DNA from: Pseudomonadota bacterium
GTDB lineage: Bacteria; Pseudomonadota; Alphaproteobacteria; SHVP01
Assembly: GCA_027622715.1 (NCBI GenBank)
Contig: JAQBYN010000013.1
Location: 1 to 64,000, forward strand
Length of the DNA: 64,000 nt
Direction of reading: 5' to 3'
A program made the position numbers and the translations under genes. Numbering within the stretch: the first letter of the stretch is position 1; every line of letters begins with the position of its first letter. Below are positions 8,816-18,415 of the stretch, piece after piece. The notes below the pieces were generated by a model. The model did not search any database. It saw only the letters and a program-made list of their open reading frames with translations, and was not told the DNA's origin.

Positions 8816-10030
8816 TCAATCCGCTGGGCTTTCGCGCTGGCGCCGACGTATCGCGAAGAATAACCCGACGAACACCATTGCGGTGCCGAGGACGGCGTAT
8901 GCGGTCCCGATATTCCAGGCTTCAGCGATGGGTTGGCTGACCAGCGGCGACAGAAAATGGCCGACAAAGATGCTCGTCGCCAAGCCGCCCAGAATCCGCC
9001 CGCGCACTCGAGCCGGCGCAATGTCGATCACCCAAAGTGAAAGATTCGGCATAAGTAAGCCTAGGCATGCGCCCGTCAGGCTGAGTACGAACAAAATCGG
9101 AACCAAGCCTGTCACGACGGTCATCAACCAATAACTCGCGCCAAAGCCGACAAACGCAATAATGAATATAGAATCACGACTAAAGGTTCGTCGAAACCAA
9201 GAAAACGTGAACATGGAGACAGTCGCCGATGCGAAAGAGATAAGCGCCATCGCTAGGCCAGCCACCGTCGGGCTGAAGACGCCAACATCGCGGAGGAAGA
9301 ATGCGAGTTGGGTCGGGCCCATGTAGAACGCAACACTTTGAAGAACACCAATGCCGTAAAGCATCGCGATTACGAAATAGGGAACCGACGGTCCGCGAGA
9401 TGTCTCCGCGTCGTCAAGCGGCCTGTTTCGATCTGGCTCAAAAATATAAATCAGTGCCAATGGCAAGATCGCAAAGGCGAGCAGATAGACCAAAAAGGGG
9501 GCGCGCCAATCGAAGGAAGCCAAGATTCCGCCGAGGGTAAGAAAAACGACGCCGCCGTACTGAATGAACCCTTGGCGGAATCCCATGAAGCGCTCGCGGA
9601 CCCGGCCCGAAAAATAGTCGCCCATCAGTGTTGAGGAGACTGTCATGACTCCGGTGACCCCAAGACCGAGAAACGCGCGACTGATCAGAATGCCACTCAG
9701 CGAGGTGAGAAAGAATCCTGCCGAACCAGCAATGCCATAGAGAACGATGCCGCTAACGAGGGGCCGTTTCCGGCCAAAACGATCGACGATAAACCCGGCA
9801 AACGGCGCAAAGGTCGCGATTACGATAGACGGCAGCGTGATGAGAAAACGGCTCAGATATTCCACGTTCGGGGAACCCGCAAAGTGATCGGCAAGCGCGG
9901 GCAATGCGGGGGCGATCGTGGCTCCCGCCATAACAGTCATCGTACCCGTCATGAGGAGCGTGAACCGGACGGCCATGCGCTGGTCCTGGTCGGTTTGCGG
10001 CAGGCTTGACGGGGCGCCGTTTTCAACCAT
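8816..10030 (-). CDS. MFS transporter (tandem paralog 2)
   Basis: 12-TM MFS: FVDRFGRKRP loop; start at MVENGAPSS (10030) preferred over ORF-track start 10141 because it overlaps the upstream paralog stop by only 8 bp (ATGGTTGA). Confidence 0.88.
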   Translation of the reverse strand: MVENGAPSSLPQTDQDQRMAVRFTLLMTGTMTVMAGATIAPALPALADHFAGSPNVEYLSRFLITLPSIVIATFAPFAGFIVDRFGRKRPLVSGIVLYGIAGSAGFFLTSLSGILISRAFLGLGVTGVMTVSSTLMGDYFSGRVRERFMGFRQGFIQYGGVVFLTLGGILASFDWRAPFLVYLLAFAILPLALIYIFEPDRNRPLDDAETSRGPSVPYFVIAMLYGIGVLQSVAFYMGPTQLAFFLRDVGVFSPTVAGLAMALISFASATVSMFTFSWFRRTFSRDSIFIIAFVGFGASYWLMTVVTGLVPILFVLSLTGACLGLLMPNLSLWVIDIAPARVRGRILGGLATSIFVGHFLSPLVSQPIAEAWNIGTAYAVLGTAMVFVGLFFAIRRRQRESPAD

Positions 10031-11216
10031 GTGCTCGATCGCCTTTTCTCGAATTCCCTCGAACGACAAAGACGACTGATACGACGAGCAATAGACCGGC
10101 CGCGGTAAGAAAGGCCGTTGAAAGACCGGAAGCCTTAGCAATCGTCTGGCTAACGAGTGGTGAAATGAAGAAACCCATCATGATCGCGGTGGCTTGCCCA
10201 CCCATGATTCGGCCGCGGACGCGTAGGGGAGCGAGTTCCAAGAGTCGAATGGAGAAGTTGGCGGTCGTCGAACCCTGACCGGCGCCGAACAGAATGAGAC
10301 CGACAAACAAGACCGGCAGACTTCCGGCGAACCCCATCACGAGGAAGCCGACGGCGCTAAGCGCAAAACCGTAAATAAACATTGTATCAATCGCCAGATG
10401 CCGACGGATGCGCCCGTAGAACAGCGCGGTGGTGGCTGTGGCGAGAGCCGAGGCCGCGACGCCGACGCCGGAGAGCGCCGGATCGGAAAAACCCATCTCG
10501 ATTAAGTAGAACGGAATCTGGGTGGGGATCATGTAGAAAGTGATGCCGAAGATAAACGCGGCGAAATACACCCAGCCAATTTCCAACCAGGGGATCGGTT
10601 CCGGTTTTCCGGCGGAATCCGATCCGCGGTGAACGCCTGGTCCCGGCTCAACGATGTACCGAAGGATTAGCGGCAAGACGGCCAGGGAAACGAGATAGAT
10701 AAAAAATGGTGCCCGCCAGTCGACGGTGGCGACCACGCCGCCTAGCACCAGGTAGATCACGCCGCCGAAATTATTCGAGGCGTTGCGGTATCCCATAAAA
10801 CGGTTGCGGGTCGGGCCAGAAAAGTAATCGCCGACCAGCGTGCCAACCGAGGTCATGATCGCGGCTGTCGCGACACCAAGGAACGCGCGGGAAATCAAGA
10901 TTGCCGTGATCGAGTCGACTATCGCGCCGCTTGTGCCCGCAACGGCATAGAGAACGACCCCGCCAATGAGCAATTTGCGCCGACCGAACTTGTCGATGAT
11001 GTAGCCGGCGAACGGCGCGAGGATCGCCATAAACAGAGAGGGGACGGTAATGATGAAACGCGAAAGGTAATCGATCCGGGGAACGTCGGAGAAATGTTGC
11101 TCGAGCGCCGGCAGGGAGGGTGCCACAACGGCGCCTGCCATCACCGCAAGGCTTGCCGTCATCAAGAGTGTGAAGCGCACGGCGGCGGTCGGAGATTGAT
11201 CGGCGACTTGAGGCAT
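10023..11216 (-). CDS. MFS transporter (tandem paralog 1)
   Basis: 397 aa; RFTLLMTASLAVMAGAVVAPSLPAL...YIIDKFGRRKLLIGG, clearly homologous to the downstream MFS gene. Confidence 0.9.
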   Translation of the reverse strand: MPQVADQSPTAAVRFTLLMTASLAVMAGAVVAPSLPALEQHFSDVPRIDYLSRFIITVPSLFMAILAPFAGYIIDKFGRRKLLIGGVVLYAVAGTSGAIVDSITAILISRAFLGVATAAIMTSVGTLVGDYFSGPTRNRFMGYRNASNNFGGVIYLVLGGVVATVDWRAPFFIYLVSLAVLPLILRYIVEPGPGVHRGSDSAGKPEPIPWLEIGWVYFAAFIFGITFYMIPTQIPFYLIEMGFSDPALSGVGVAASALATATTALFYGRIRRHLAIDTMFIYGFALSAVGFLVMGFAGSLPVLFVGLILFGAGQGSTTANFSIRLLELAPLRVRGRIMGGQATAIMMGFFISPLVSQTIAKASGLSTAFLTAAGLLLVVSVVFVVRGNSRKGDRAHG

Positions 11217-11311
11217 GAATTCTCGGGCCGCCGAAAGGGCGTATTCGGACTATGGTGAAAGTATCGGGGTTGTCACCAATGCCCGATCCATTGATCGCCG
11301 AGCGGACAGAA

Positions 11312-12463
11312 TTAGAGCGACGCAAACACGGCGTCGACGAGCGCCGCTCCACGCGGCCCGAGTTCCAGACTATCGTGCATGTAATTAGGGGTGTAGCCGA
11401 ACGAGATTCCGTTACTGATGTCGCCAAACCCAAATGCCCCGCCTGCACCCCAATGGCCAAATGTCTTGGGGTTTGGCCCCATCGGAAAGGTTGGATTGTT
11501 AATTTCGTAGCCCAGCGCAAAGCGCACCGGCTTGCCCAGAACGGGGTCGTCGCCATCGCTTTCACACTGGAACTCAACCGCTCGGTCGCGGGTCTGGGTG
11601 CTCATTATTTTGACCCCATTGAGTTCGCCGCCGGCCCGCAGCATCTCGAACAACCCGGCGATCGCCCTGGCATTCCCGTGACCCTGCCCGGAACCCACCT
11701 CATTTGAGCGCCAGCCATTGGAATTGAAATCTTCGTTCGGACCAAAGCCCTGCATGGTTCGTGCGAACAGCGTGTCCGGATTCTTTTCGACTTCCTCAAA
11801 AAGGGCGCGCGGACTGTTTTTCTGGAGGACGGTTGCGCAACGACTCTTTTCGTCCACCGTCAAAGCAAAATTATAGTCGAGGCCGAGCGGCCCGCAGAGT
11901 TCCTCCCGGTTGAACTGGCCGATCCGTTTGCCGGTCAGCCGGTAAACCAATCCGCCCATCAGGTAACCATAGGTCATGTTGAGATAGACCGGCTTGTCGC
12001 CCGGTTCCCAGTTCGGTCGGGTCTCTTCAATCGCTTCGATCATGATATCCCAGTTGTAGAGATCCCCCGGGCTGAGGCGACGGTCGACATATGAGATGGC
12101 GCAGCGGTGATCGAGAAGGTGCCGAACGAGAATCCCGTCTTTGCCGTTCTGGCCAAATTCCGGCCAATACTTGGCGACCGGCTCATCCAAATCCACCATC
12201 CCACGGTCGACCAACATATGGCCCATCGTCGACACCAGCGCCTTGGACACCGAAAACGTCGAGACGATTGTGTCTTTTTCCCATTTACGCCCGGTGTTAG
12301 GGTCGGCTAGCCCGCCCCAGAGGTCCACCACCTTTTGGCCGTCCGCGTAAACGCATACCGCACAACCAACCTCCCTGCCGTTATCGAGGAGCCCAGCCAA
12401 CACGTCCTTGACGCCTTGGAACTGAGGCGCACAAGTGCCCAAAACAGACGTTCTATCATTCAT
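11312..12463 (-). CDS. Serine hydrolase, beta-lactamase (class C/EstB-like) family
   Basis: 383 aa; FSVSKALVSTMGHMLVDRGMVDLDEPVAKYWPEF (SxxK) and LNMTYGYLMGGLVYRLTG. Confidence 0.88.
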   Translation of the reverse strand: MNDRTSVLGTCAPQFQGVKDVLAGLLDNGREVGCAVCVYADGQKVVDLWGGLADPNTGRKWEKDTIVSTFSVSKALVSTMGHMLVDRGMVDLDEPVAKYWPEFGQNGKDGILVRHLLDHRCAISYVDRRLSPGDLYNWDIMIEAIEETRPNWEPGDKPVYLNMTYGYLMGGLVYRLTGKRIGQFNREELCGPLGLDYNFALTVDEKSRCATVLQKNSPRALFEEVEKNPDTLFARTMQGFGPNEDFNSNGWRSNEVGSGQGHGNARAIAGLFEMLRAGGELNGVKIMSTQTRDRAVEFQCESDGDDPVLGKPVRFALGYEINNPTFPMGPNPKTFGHWGAGGAFGFGDISNGISFGYTPNYMHDSLELGPRGAALVDAVFASL

Positions 12464-12651
12464 CTCTGGTCTCTCTTTTCTCGCCGACGACCGACCAACT
12501 TGGTTTGCATTACATCATGCATGCGCTGGCGTTGGAATGGGACGACATGGGGCAGGGAGCGAGTTTGTCATAGGGTAACCAGGCCGGATTCTTGAACCCC
12601 GCGTACCACCGGCGACGGTCAAGCGCCCGGCCGACACGGGCCCCGTCGCGA

Positions 12652-13512
12652 CTAGTTCAGAAGTTGTACGTCGACGAAGACGGTGCGGCGCGCTTCGCGA
12701 CCCCCTTGAACGGCTGTTACGATCGTCCGCGATGTGCCGCTCGAGAGGCCGCTCTCAGGATCGATCAAGCCGAATCCTGCAGCTTCCATGATCAAGCGAT
12801 TTGCGCCGGATCGCGCCTCTAATCTTCCGTTTAATTCGACGACGAGCCACGCGCGACCCGACACAGTGGTCAACCCTTTCACGCTGGTAGCAAAGGTATT
12901 CTCGACAATCTCACTCTCTGGGTTGCCCAGGATTCCGCGAACTTGCGCCTCCAAAAGGCGGTGATATGAATCTATTTCAAACACCGAGGCGCCGACGTCG
13001 AGTGGGCGATCCGAGTAGGCAAGGTCGGCGGCGAAAAGATCAACCCAGAGCTGATGTTGCGGCGTTCCCGGCACCGGCGGCGCAATGCCCAGAGCTTGGA
13101 AACCAGGGAAGGTGACGCTCAAGTTACTGACGTTCCCGCCGTGCGAATCCGACCGGCCTTCGACGATGACTAGGGGTTGCCCGGCGGTCATGTGCTGATC
13201 GTTGAGTGTTAGCTCGCTGACGGCGAAGCGCCGGTTCACACCGCCACCCGCCTCGGAAACCGCGCCGGTGAACGTGGTAACGAGTGATTCGCGTTGTCCG
13301 TCGGGCAAAATACTTAGGGTCTCGACCGTGCCGACAATGCCGGACTTGGGCCCCCAAGCCACGGCCACGGGTTGTTGAATCTCTTCGACAATGCCGGTGA
13401 AGCCGCCGATCCCTTTTTGAGGGTCGAAACGCGACAAATCTTGCGCGACCGCGGTCGTTACGCCAGCAAGTACCAGGCAGACAGCCGCTACGGTTAGCGT
13501 TGCGGTACGCAT
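12652..13512 (-). CDS. Hypothetical secreted protein
   Basis: Signal peptide MRTATLTVAAVCLVLAGVTTAVAQ then a soluble beta-rich sequence; no family recognised. Start taken at MRTATL (ORF track start 13524). Confidence 0.6.
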   Translation of the reverse strand: MRTATLTVAAVCLVLAGVTTAVAQDLSRFDPQKGIGGFTGIVEEIQQPVAVAWGPKSGIVGTVETLSILPDGQRESLVTTFTGAVSEAGGGVNRRFAVSELTLNDQHMTAGQPLVIVEGRSDSHGGNVSNLSVTFPGFQALGIAPPVPGTPQHQLWVDLFAADLAYSDRPLDVGASVFEIDSYHRLLEAQVRGILGNPESEIVENTFATSVKGLTTVSGRAWLVVELNGRLEARSGANRLIMEAAGFGLIDPESGLSSGTSRTIVTAVQGGREARRTVFVDVQLLN

Positions 13513-13624
13513 GTGATCCCCCAATCGCGAACATTAGATCAGGGCGAGGGGTGGCTGACCAGCATCTAGCCATTTACCGCAACAACAAATATCGACACTG
13601 TGCGGGCCCGATCGGAACCAAACC

Positions 13625-14542
13625 ATGACCCCCCCACCCCCTGATAGGCCAGCGGCAGGAATCGGTTACATCGTCGTCGCGATGGCTCTTTTTAGCGGCA
13701 TGGATGCTGTGGCGAAATGGCTGGTTGATGACTTCTCGATCTTTCAAATTCTTGCGTTACGAGGAATTTTTTCAATCGGGCTTCTGCTCCCATTCCTGGT
13801 GCGAAGTTACGGTATCGCGGGAATAATGCGCACGCAGAATCTAAAAGGTCAGGTTCTTCGTTCGCTGTTCGGCGTCGGCGCGATGTTCGGCTTTTTTAGT
13901 GCGCTGCGCGAAATGCAACTTGCCGACGCGACAGCCATTGGGTTCTCCGGTTCTCTGTTCATGGCTGCGCTTGCGGTCCCGTTGCTACGTGAACGGGTCG
14001 GTCCACGCCGGTGGATGGCGATCCTTTTTGGGTTTTGCGGCGTTCTCATCATTGTCCAGCCGGGGACGTCGAGTTTTAAGGTCGCGTCCCTGCTCGTGGT
14101 TCTATCGGCCCTCTTGTACGCGTTGATGATGATCAGCACCCGCTGGCTCAGCAGGACCGAGACCAACGCCAGCATGGTCTTTTACCACGCGCTCGTTTCG
14201 ACCTTGATCGGTTTGGTCGCGCTACCCTTCCTTTGGGTCTCACCGTCGCCGACCGAGTGGGGGCTCTTCGCGACCATGGGGGTCCTTGGCACCCTCGCTC
14301 ACCTCGCAATCGCTCAGGCGTTTAGGCTTGCCCAAGTGGCCGTTGTCGGCCCCTTCGAATACAGCACGCTGCTGTGGGCGACGATCATTGGTTTTGTCGT
14401 TTGGCACGAGGTTCCAGGGGCGAACGTTTGGTATGGATCATCGATGCTGGTCGTCGCCGGAGTCTACATCCTGTACCGCGAAGCAAAATTATCTTCACAG
14501 GCGCGCCGCGCTGTCCGCGACGCCGCAGCGATTACGAAGTAG
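13625..14542 (+). CDS. DMT-superfamily (EamA) transporter
   Basis: 305 aa, ~10 TM; two EamA repeats (FSGMDAVAKWLV..., LVVLSALLYALMMISTRWLS...). Confidence 0.88.
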   Translation: MTPPPPDRPAAGIGYIVVAMALFSGMDAVAKWLVDDFSIFQILALRGIFSIGLLLPFLVRSYGIAGIMRTQNLKGQVLRSLFGVGAMFGFFSALREMQLADATAIGFSGSLFMAALAVPLLRERVGPRRWMAILFGFCGVLIIVQPGTSSFKVASLLVVLSALLYALMMISTRWLSRTETNASMVFYHALVSTLIGLVALPFLWVSPSPTEWGLFATMGVLGTLAHLAIAQAFRLAQVAVVGPFEYSTLLWATIIGFVVWHEVPGANVWYGSSMLVVAGVYILYREAKLSSQARRAVRDAAAITK

Positions 14543-15221
14543 AGGCACCGTCGTATTCGGCCAAGACGTAGGTGGTCTTCAACAAGTCCCAACGAATCTT
14601 GACGAACAGCAGATCTTCGCCGTGATACCAAACGTGCTCCGGCGGCCGCCCCGATTCGCGTAAGGGAAAGACGAAGTGCTTGGTCTGGAAGGTGCCGGCG
14701 GGCACCGATACCTCCTCATCACCGACCAATTGGGCGCGGAAATTGCCACGACCGATCATCGGGCCCGAGGCGCCATTCGATAGAGGCGAGCTCATGATCG
14801 AGGCCCAGCCTTGGTCTGTATCGGAACTACGCCAGTCCCAAGCCCCGAGGTGCCAAATGTCACACACCACGGGATGCGGACCAAACGATCGGGGCCATTC
14901 GTCAACTGGGACTTGTTGCGAAATACGCCCTTCGCCGGTGGTATGCGCTTCGCACTCAACCACGTCCGGCCCGAAACGAAACCACGCGGACCCCATGAGT
15001 TTCTCTTCCACTGTCAATCGAACGTACGAGTCGATCGGAAGCCATGCTTTATCGACCGTATAAATGACATCACGAAGAATTCGGGTGTCATCCATTTCAC
15101 ATTGCGATCGGAGTGTACGTGTGCCGTCAGGCTGGACCGTTACAGTGAACCACTCGCGGCCGCGTTCGCCGATGTCGTCGTGGATATAATCAATCCTGCC
15201 ACTGTAGGTTCGGTGTTTCAT
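14532..15221 (-). CDS. Hypothetical protein, paralog of 15864-16544
   Basis: 229 aa; MKHRTYSGRIDYIHDDIGERGREWFTVTVQPDGTRTLRSQCEMDDTRILRDV... aligns throughout with the second copy. Confidence 0.75.
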   Translation of the reverse strand: MKHRTYSGRIDYIHDDIGERGREWFTVTVQPDGTRTLRSQCEMDDTRILRDVIYTVDKAWLPIDSYVRLTVEEKLMGSAWFRFGPDVVECEAHTTGEGRISQQVPVDEWPRSFGPHPVVCDIWHLGAWDWRSSDTDQGWASIMSSPLSNGASGPMIGRGNFRAQLVGDEEVSVPAGTFQTKHFVFPLRESGRPPEHVWYHGEDLLFVKIRWDLLKTTYVLAEYDGASTS

Positions 15222-15290
15222 GACGCACTCCTGTTGTGTCAGGGTCTGAACTTAGGCGACGCTCCGGCATGTGGACTGGTACCAGGAGAA

Positions 15291-15860
15291 ATGATGTCTC
15301 GCAGCGCACAAATCATCGAACGGAAGCCGGTTTACGAGGGATACTTCGACCTTCATGAAGTGACGTTCCAGCATACCATGGTCAGCGGCGTCATGAGTCC
15401 CGCGATCACCCGGCTGGTGTTGGAGGTCGGCGAGGTCGCGGCAGGGCTTCTTGTGGATCGGACGCGCCGTAGAGTCGTTCTTATTGAACAATTTCGGCTC
15501 CCGGCATTGGCCAAGGACGGCGGTTGGCTCGTCGAGGTTGTCGCCGGCCGGGTCGACCAGGGTGAAACGGTTGAGGAGGCGTTTCGGCGGGAATCAATCG
15601 AAGAAACGGGCTACGACGTCGCCAACCTACAGCAAATCCTCCGCTTCTATTCGGCCAGCGGCACACTGGCCGAGCACATGACATTGTTCTGTGCGGATAT
15701 CGCGGATCGGATCAACGAAGGCGGCGGCACCGACGCAGACGAGGACATTCGGGTGCTGGATTGGCGCTATGATGAGTTCTTCGCCGCAATCGACGCTGGG
15801 CGCATCATCGACGCCAAAACAATTATCGCCGGACAGTGGCTACGGCAGCATTTGAGCTAA
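15291..15860 (+). CDS. NUDIX hydrolase (ADP-ribose pyrophosphatase-like)
   Basis: NUDIX box GRVDQGETVEEAFRRESIEETGYDV; start at ATG 15291/15294 after aggaga rather than the ORF-track start 14811. Confidence 0.85.
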   Translation: MMSRSAQIIERKPVYEGYFDLHEVTFQHTMVSGVMSPAITRLVLEVGEVAAGLLVDRTRRRVVLIEQFRLPALAKDGGWLVEVVAGRVDQGETVEEAFRRESIEETGYDVANLQQILRFYSASGTLAEHMTLFCADIADRINEGGGTDADEDIRVLDWRYDEFFAAIDAGRIIDAKTIIAGQWLRQHLS

Positions 15861-15863
15861 GTC

Positions 15864-16544
15864 TTAGCCAGCCGTCCCGTCGTACTCTTGCAGCAGATAC
15901 GTGGACGAAAGAACATCGAACCGCATTTTGACGAGCAAGCGGTCGTTCAAGGTGCACCAGGCATCCATGCGATCTTGCCCCTCCTTGTCGACATAGGTGA
16001 CGTGTTCGCATTCGAAAGTCCCGGCCGGGCACTCGATCGTTTCTATGCCTTGGTACCGGAAACGGTGATGCGATATCCCGATCATCGGACCAGAGGCGCC
16101 GTTTGGCAGCGGCGAACAGCTGGCCGACGTAAAGGGCTGAATTTTCCCCGGCATGCTGCGATCGATGTTGGCAAAATGCCAGACATCGCAGGCGACCGGG
16201 TGAGTGATAAATGAGTGCGGCGGTTCGTCAAATTCCACGGTTTGAGAAATCCGTCCTTCGTTCGCCGTGAAACCTTCGCATTCGACGCGTCGGCCATCGA
16301 AACGAAACCAGGCCGATCCAAGAAAGGTGTCCATCACCGAAACTCGAACGAATGCGTCCTTGGGCCGCCAATTGGCCTCAACGGTCGTCGTGACATCCCG
16401 AAGAATTTGCGAATCGTCCATCTCGCACCGAGCTCGAATGGTGCGATCACCGTTTCCGTGAACCGTAACGGTGCACCATTCGCGGCCCCGCTCACCGGCG
16501 TCACCAAGGTATTGAATCTTGTAGCTATAGGTCCTGTGCTGCAT
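15864..16544 (-). CDS. Hypothetical protein, paralog of 14532-15221
   Basis: Start at MQHRTYSYKIQYLGDAGERGREWCTVTV; about half the residues match the other copy by eye. Confidence 0.75.
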   Translation of the reverse strand: MQHRTYSYKIQYLGDAGERGREWCTVTVHGNGDRTIRARCEMDDSQILRDVTTTVEANWRPKDAFVRVSVMDTFLGSAWFRFDGRRVECEGFTANEGRISQTVEFDEPPHSFITHPVACDVWHFANIDRSMPGKIQPFTSASCSPLPNGASGPMIGISHHRFRYQGIETIECPAGTFECEHVTYVDKEGQDRMDAWCTLNDRLLVKMRFDVLSSTYLLQEYDGTAG

Positions 16545-16646
16545 TTGGGTCACTCGAACTATGGTTCGTTGCAAAAAAACGACGTACGACTTAGCCGCAC
16601 CCGCGGCTAGTCTGGTGCGAAGAATTGACCGCCACTGGGAGGGAGC

Positions 16647-17312
16647 ATGCCACATATCTTCGTTGCCGGCGCGAGCCGTCGGGTCGGATTTGAGACGGTG
16701 AAACGCCTACGTGCGAGCGGCGTTACGGTGAGCTGCTTTTTTCGCAGCGAATCGGAAAGAAGCAGAGTCGAGGAAACCGGCGCGGCGGTGACAATCGTAG
16801 ACGCATTCGATGGCGCCGCAGTTGGCGCTGCGATCGCCGGCGCAGGGCAACTCGACGCGATCATCTGCACCTTGGGTGGAAAGCCCGGCGACGAGCCGCG
16901 GGTCGATTTCCCCGGCGCAAAACATTGCATCGACGCCGCGAAGACCGCGGGAATCAATCGCTTCCTGTTCGTTACGGCAATTGGCTGCGGCGACACGTGG
17001 GATACACTGGAAGAAAAGGCCCAGCAATTTCTGGGGCCTGCCATAAAGGCAAAGAATCAAGCCGAGGCCTATTTGTTCTCAAGCGGACTCGACTACACGG
17101 TCCTTAGGCCCGGCGGTCTGTCGGACGATCCGGTCACCGGGGATGGCTTCTTGACCCAAGATGTAGGCGTGCTCGGCACGGTCACGCGCGCCGATGTCGC
17201 GGCGCAGCTTGTGCGGTGCCTGGAGAGCGACAAGACCAAGGGTCAGGTCTATCAGGTCCTCGATCGCAATCAGTTGCGGACCGCAACGCCGTTCGTCGAA
17301 ATGGTGCTGTAG
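16647..17312 (+). CDS. NAD(P)-binding atypical SDR / NAD(P)H-binding protein
   Basis: 221 aa; MPHIFVAGASRRVGFETVKRLRASG, FLFVTAIGCG, DYTVLRPGGLSDDP. Confidence 0.82.
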   Translation: MPHIFVAGASRRVGFETVKRLRASGVTVSCFFRSESERSRVEETGAAVTIVDAFDGAAVGAAIAGAGQLDAIICTLGGKPGDEPRVDFPGAKHCIDAAKTAGINRFLFVTAIGCGDTWDTLEEKAQQFLGPAIKAKNQAEAYLFSSGLDYTVLRPGGLSDDPVTGDGFLTQDVGVLGTVTRADVAAQLVRCLESDKTKGQVYQVLDRNQLRTATPFVEMVL

Positions 17313-17318
17313 TTGTTG

Positions 17319-18029
17319 CTACTCGGCCGCCGCTGCTTGCTGATTGCCCGCGCGCAGCAGAGCCACCACTTCGTCGGTGGTTTGGACATCGCCGAAATTA
17401 ATAACAAATGAGTAAAGTGCGGCGGCGTGTTGGTCGTCGGTGGAGGCCGAACACGCATCGGAAACCATGAGCGTCCTGTAGTTGAGCATCATCGCGTCGC
17501 GCGCTGTCGACTCGCAGCAGACGTTCGTTGCGGTTCCGGTGACGAGTACGGTGTTGATGCCGCGGGTTCGCAGAACTTGATCAAGATCGGACGACCCCTG
17601 AATGAACGCGCTATAGCGCGATTTTCGTACCGTCAGGTCCTCGTCCCGCGGCAATAGTGTCTGATAGAGTTCATGCCCATGCGCCCCCTCTGACATCGCC
17701 TCGGTGCGTCGTTTGGACCCCGCTGGCGTGGAGAGCTCACGGTGGAAGTGCGACCAGCTCTCGAGCGATTCTTTTGTGACCGTATTGAGAATCCAAACCA
17801 CGGTGCCGCCAGATGCGCGGATCGCATCCGCCAGCCGATTGATATTGGGGCAGGTGCTTGCGGCCTCCGCGACATAAGCGTGCCCGGCGCCCTCTTTCAC
17901 AAATGCATTTTGCATGTCGACAACAACAAGTGCGGTCCGTGACGGGCGCAGCGTTTCATATGCGTGGAGCCGGCCACGTCTTTGGATGACGCGTTCCTCA
18001 ACATCGGCGGGAATCCGAAAATTATGCAT
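17319..18029 (-). CDS. Isochorismatase-family cysteine hydrolase
   Basis: 236 aa; TALVVVDMQNAFV, YSAFIQGSSDLDQVLRTRGINTVLVTGTATNVCCESTARDA. Confidence 0.9.
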   Translation of the reverse strand: MHNFRIPADVEERVIQRRGRLHAYETLRPSRTALVVVDMQNAFVKEGAGHAYVAEAASTCPNINRLADAIRASGGTVVWILNTVTKESLESWSHFHRELSTPAGSKRRTEAMSEGAHGHELYQTLLPRDEDLTVRKSRYSAFIQGSSDLDQVLRTRGINTVLVTGTATNVCCESTARDAMMLNYRTLMVSDACSASTDDQHAAALYSFVINFGDVQTTDEVVALLRAGNQQAAAAE

Positions 18030-18415
18030 CAGGTGTCTCCGTTAGCCGGTTGGTACATATGGAACTCGTTACCATAGAGGTCGACGAAACGCGCCGTAAC
18101 GCCCCAGGGTTCGCTCATGGGCGGATCGTTGAAATGAACGCCACGGGCTTTGAGCCTCTCATAGCTCGCTACGCAATCGTCAGTTTCAACCACAAACACG
18201 GGCGACTTACCGACGCCCGAGTCGTCGCGGTACTGTGGCCGCTGATCGAGCACAAGCGTCAGGTCAGGCTGGTCGGGTGATGCCACGGTCAGCCAGCGGG
18301 TTCCGTCCGCATAGGTCTCATCTTGGTGTTTCACGAAACCAAGCTTGTCGGCATACCAGCGATGGGCCTCGTCACAATCCGACACGTGAACCGTGATCTG
18401 ACTGATCCTAAGCAT
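18029..18415 (-). CDS. VOC (glyoxalase/bleomycin-resistance-like) family protein
   Basis: 128 aa; ISQITVHVSDCDEAHRWYADKLGFVKHQDE...FVDLYGNEFHMYQP. Confidence 0.9.
   Translation of the reverse strand: MLRISQITVHVSDCDEAHRWYADKLGFVKHQDETYADGTRWLTVASPDQPDLTLVLDQRPQYRDDSGVGKSPVFVVETDDCVASYERLKARGVHFNDPPMSEPWGVTARFVDLYGNEFHMYQPANGDT

Noticed and set aside
10771-11577. 268-aa - strand ORF overlapping the MFS and hydrolase genes
   Set aside because: Different frame crossing two well-supported genes; Arg/Ser-rich composition.
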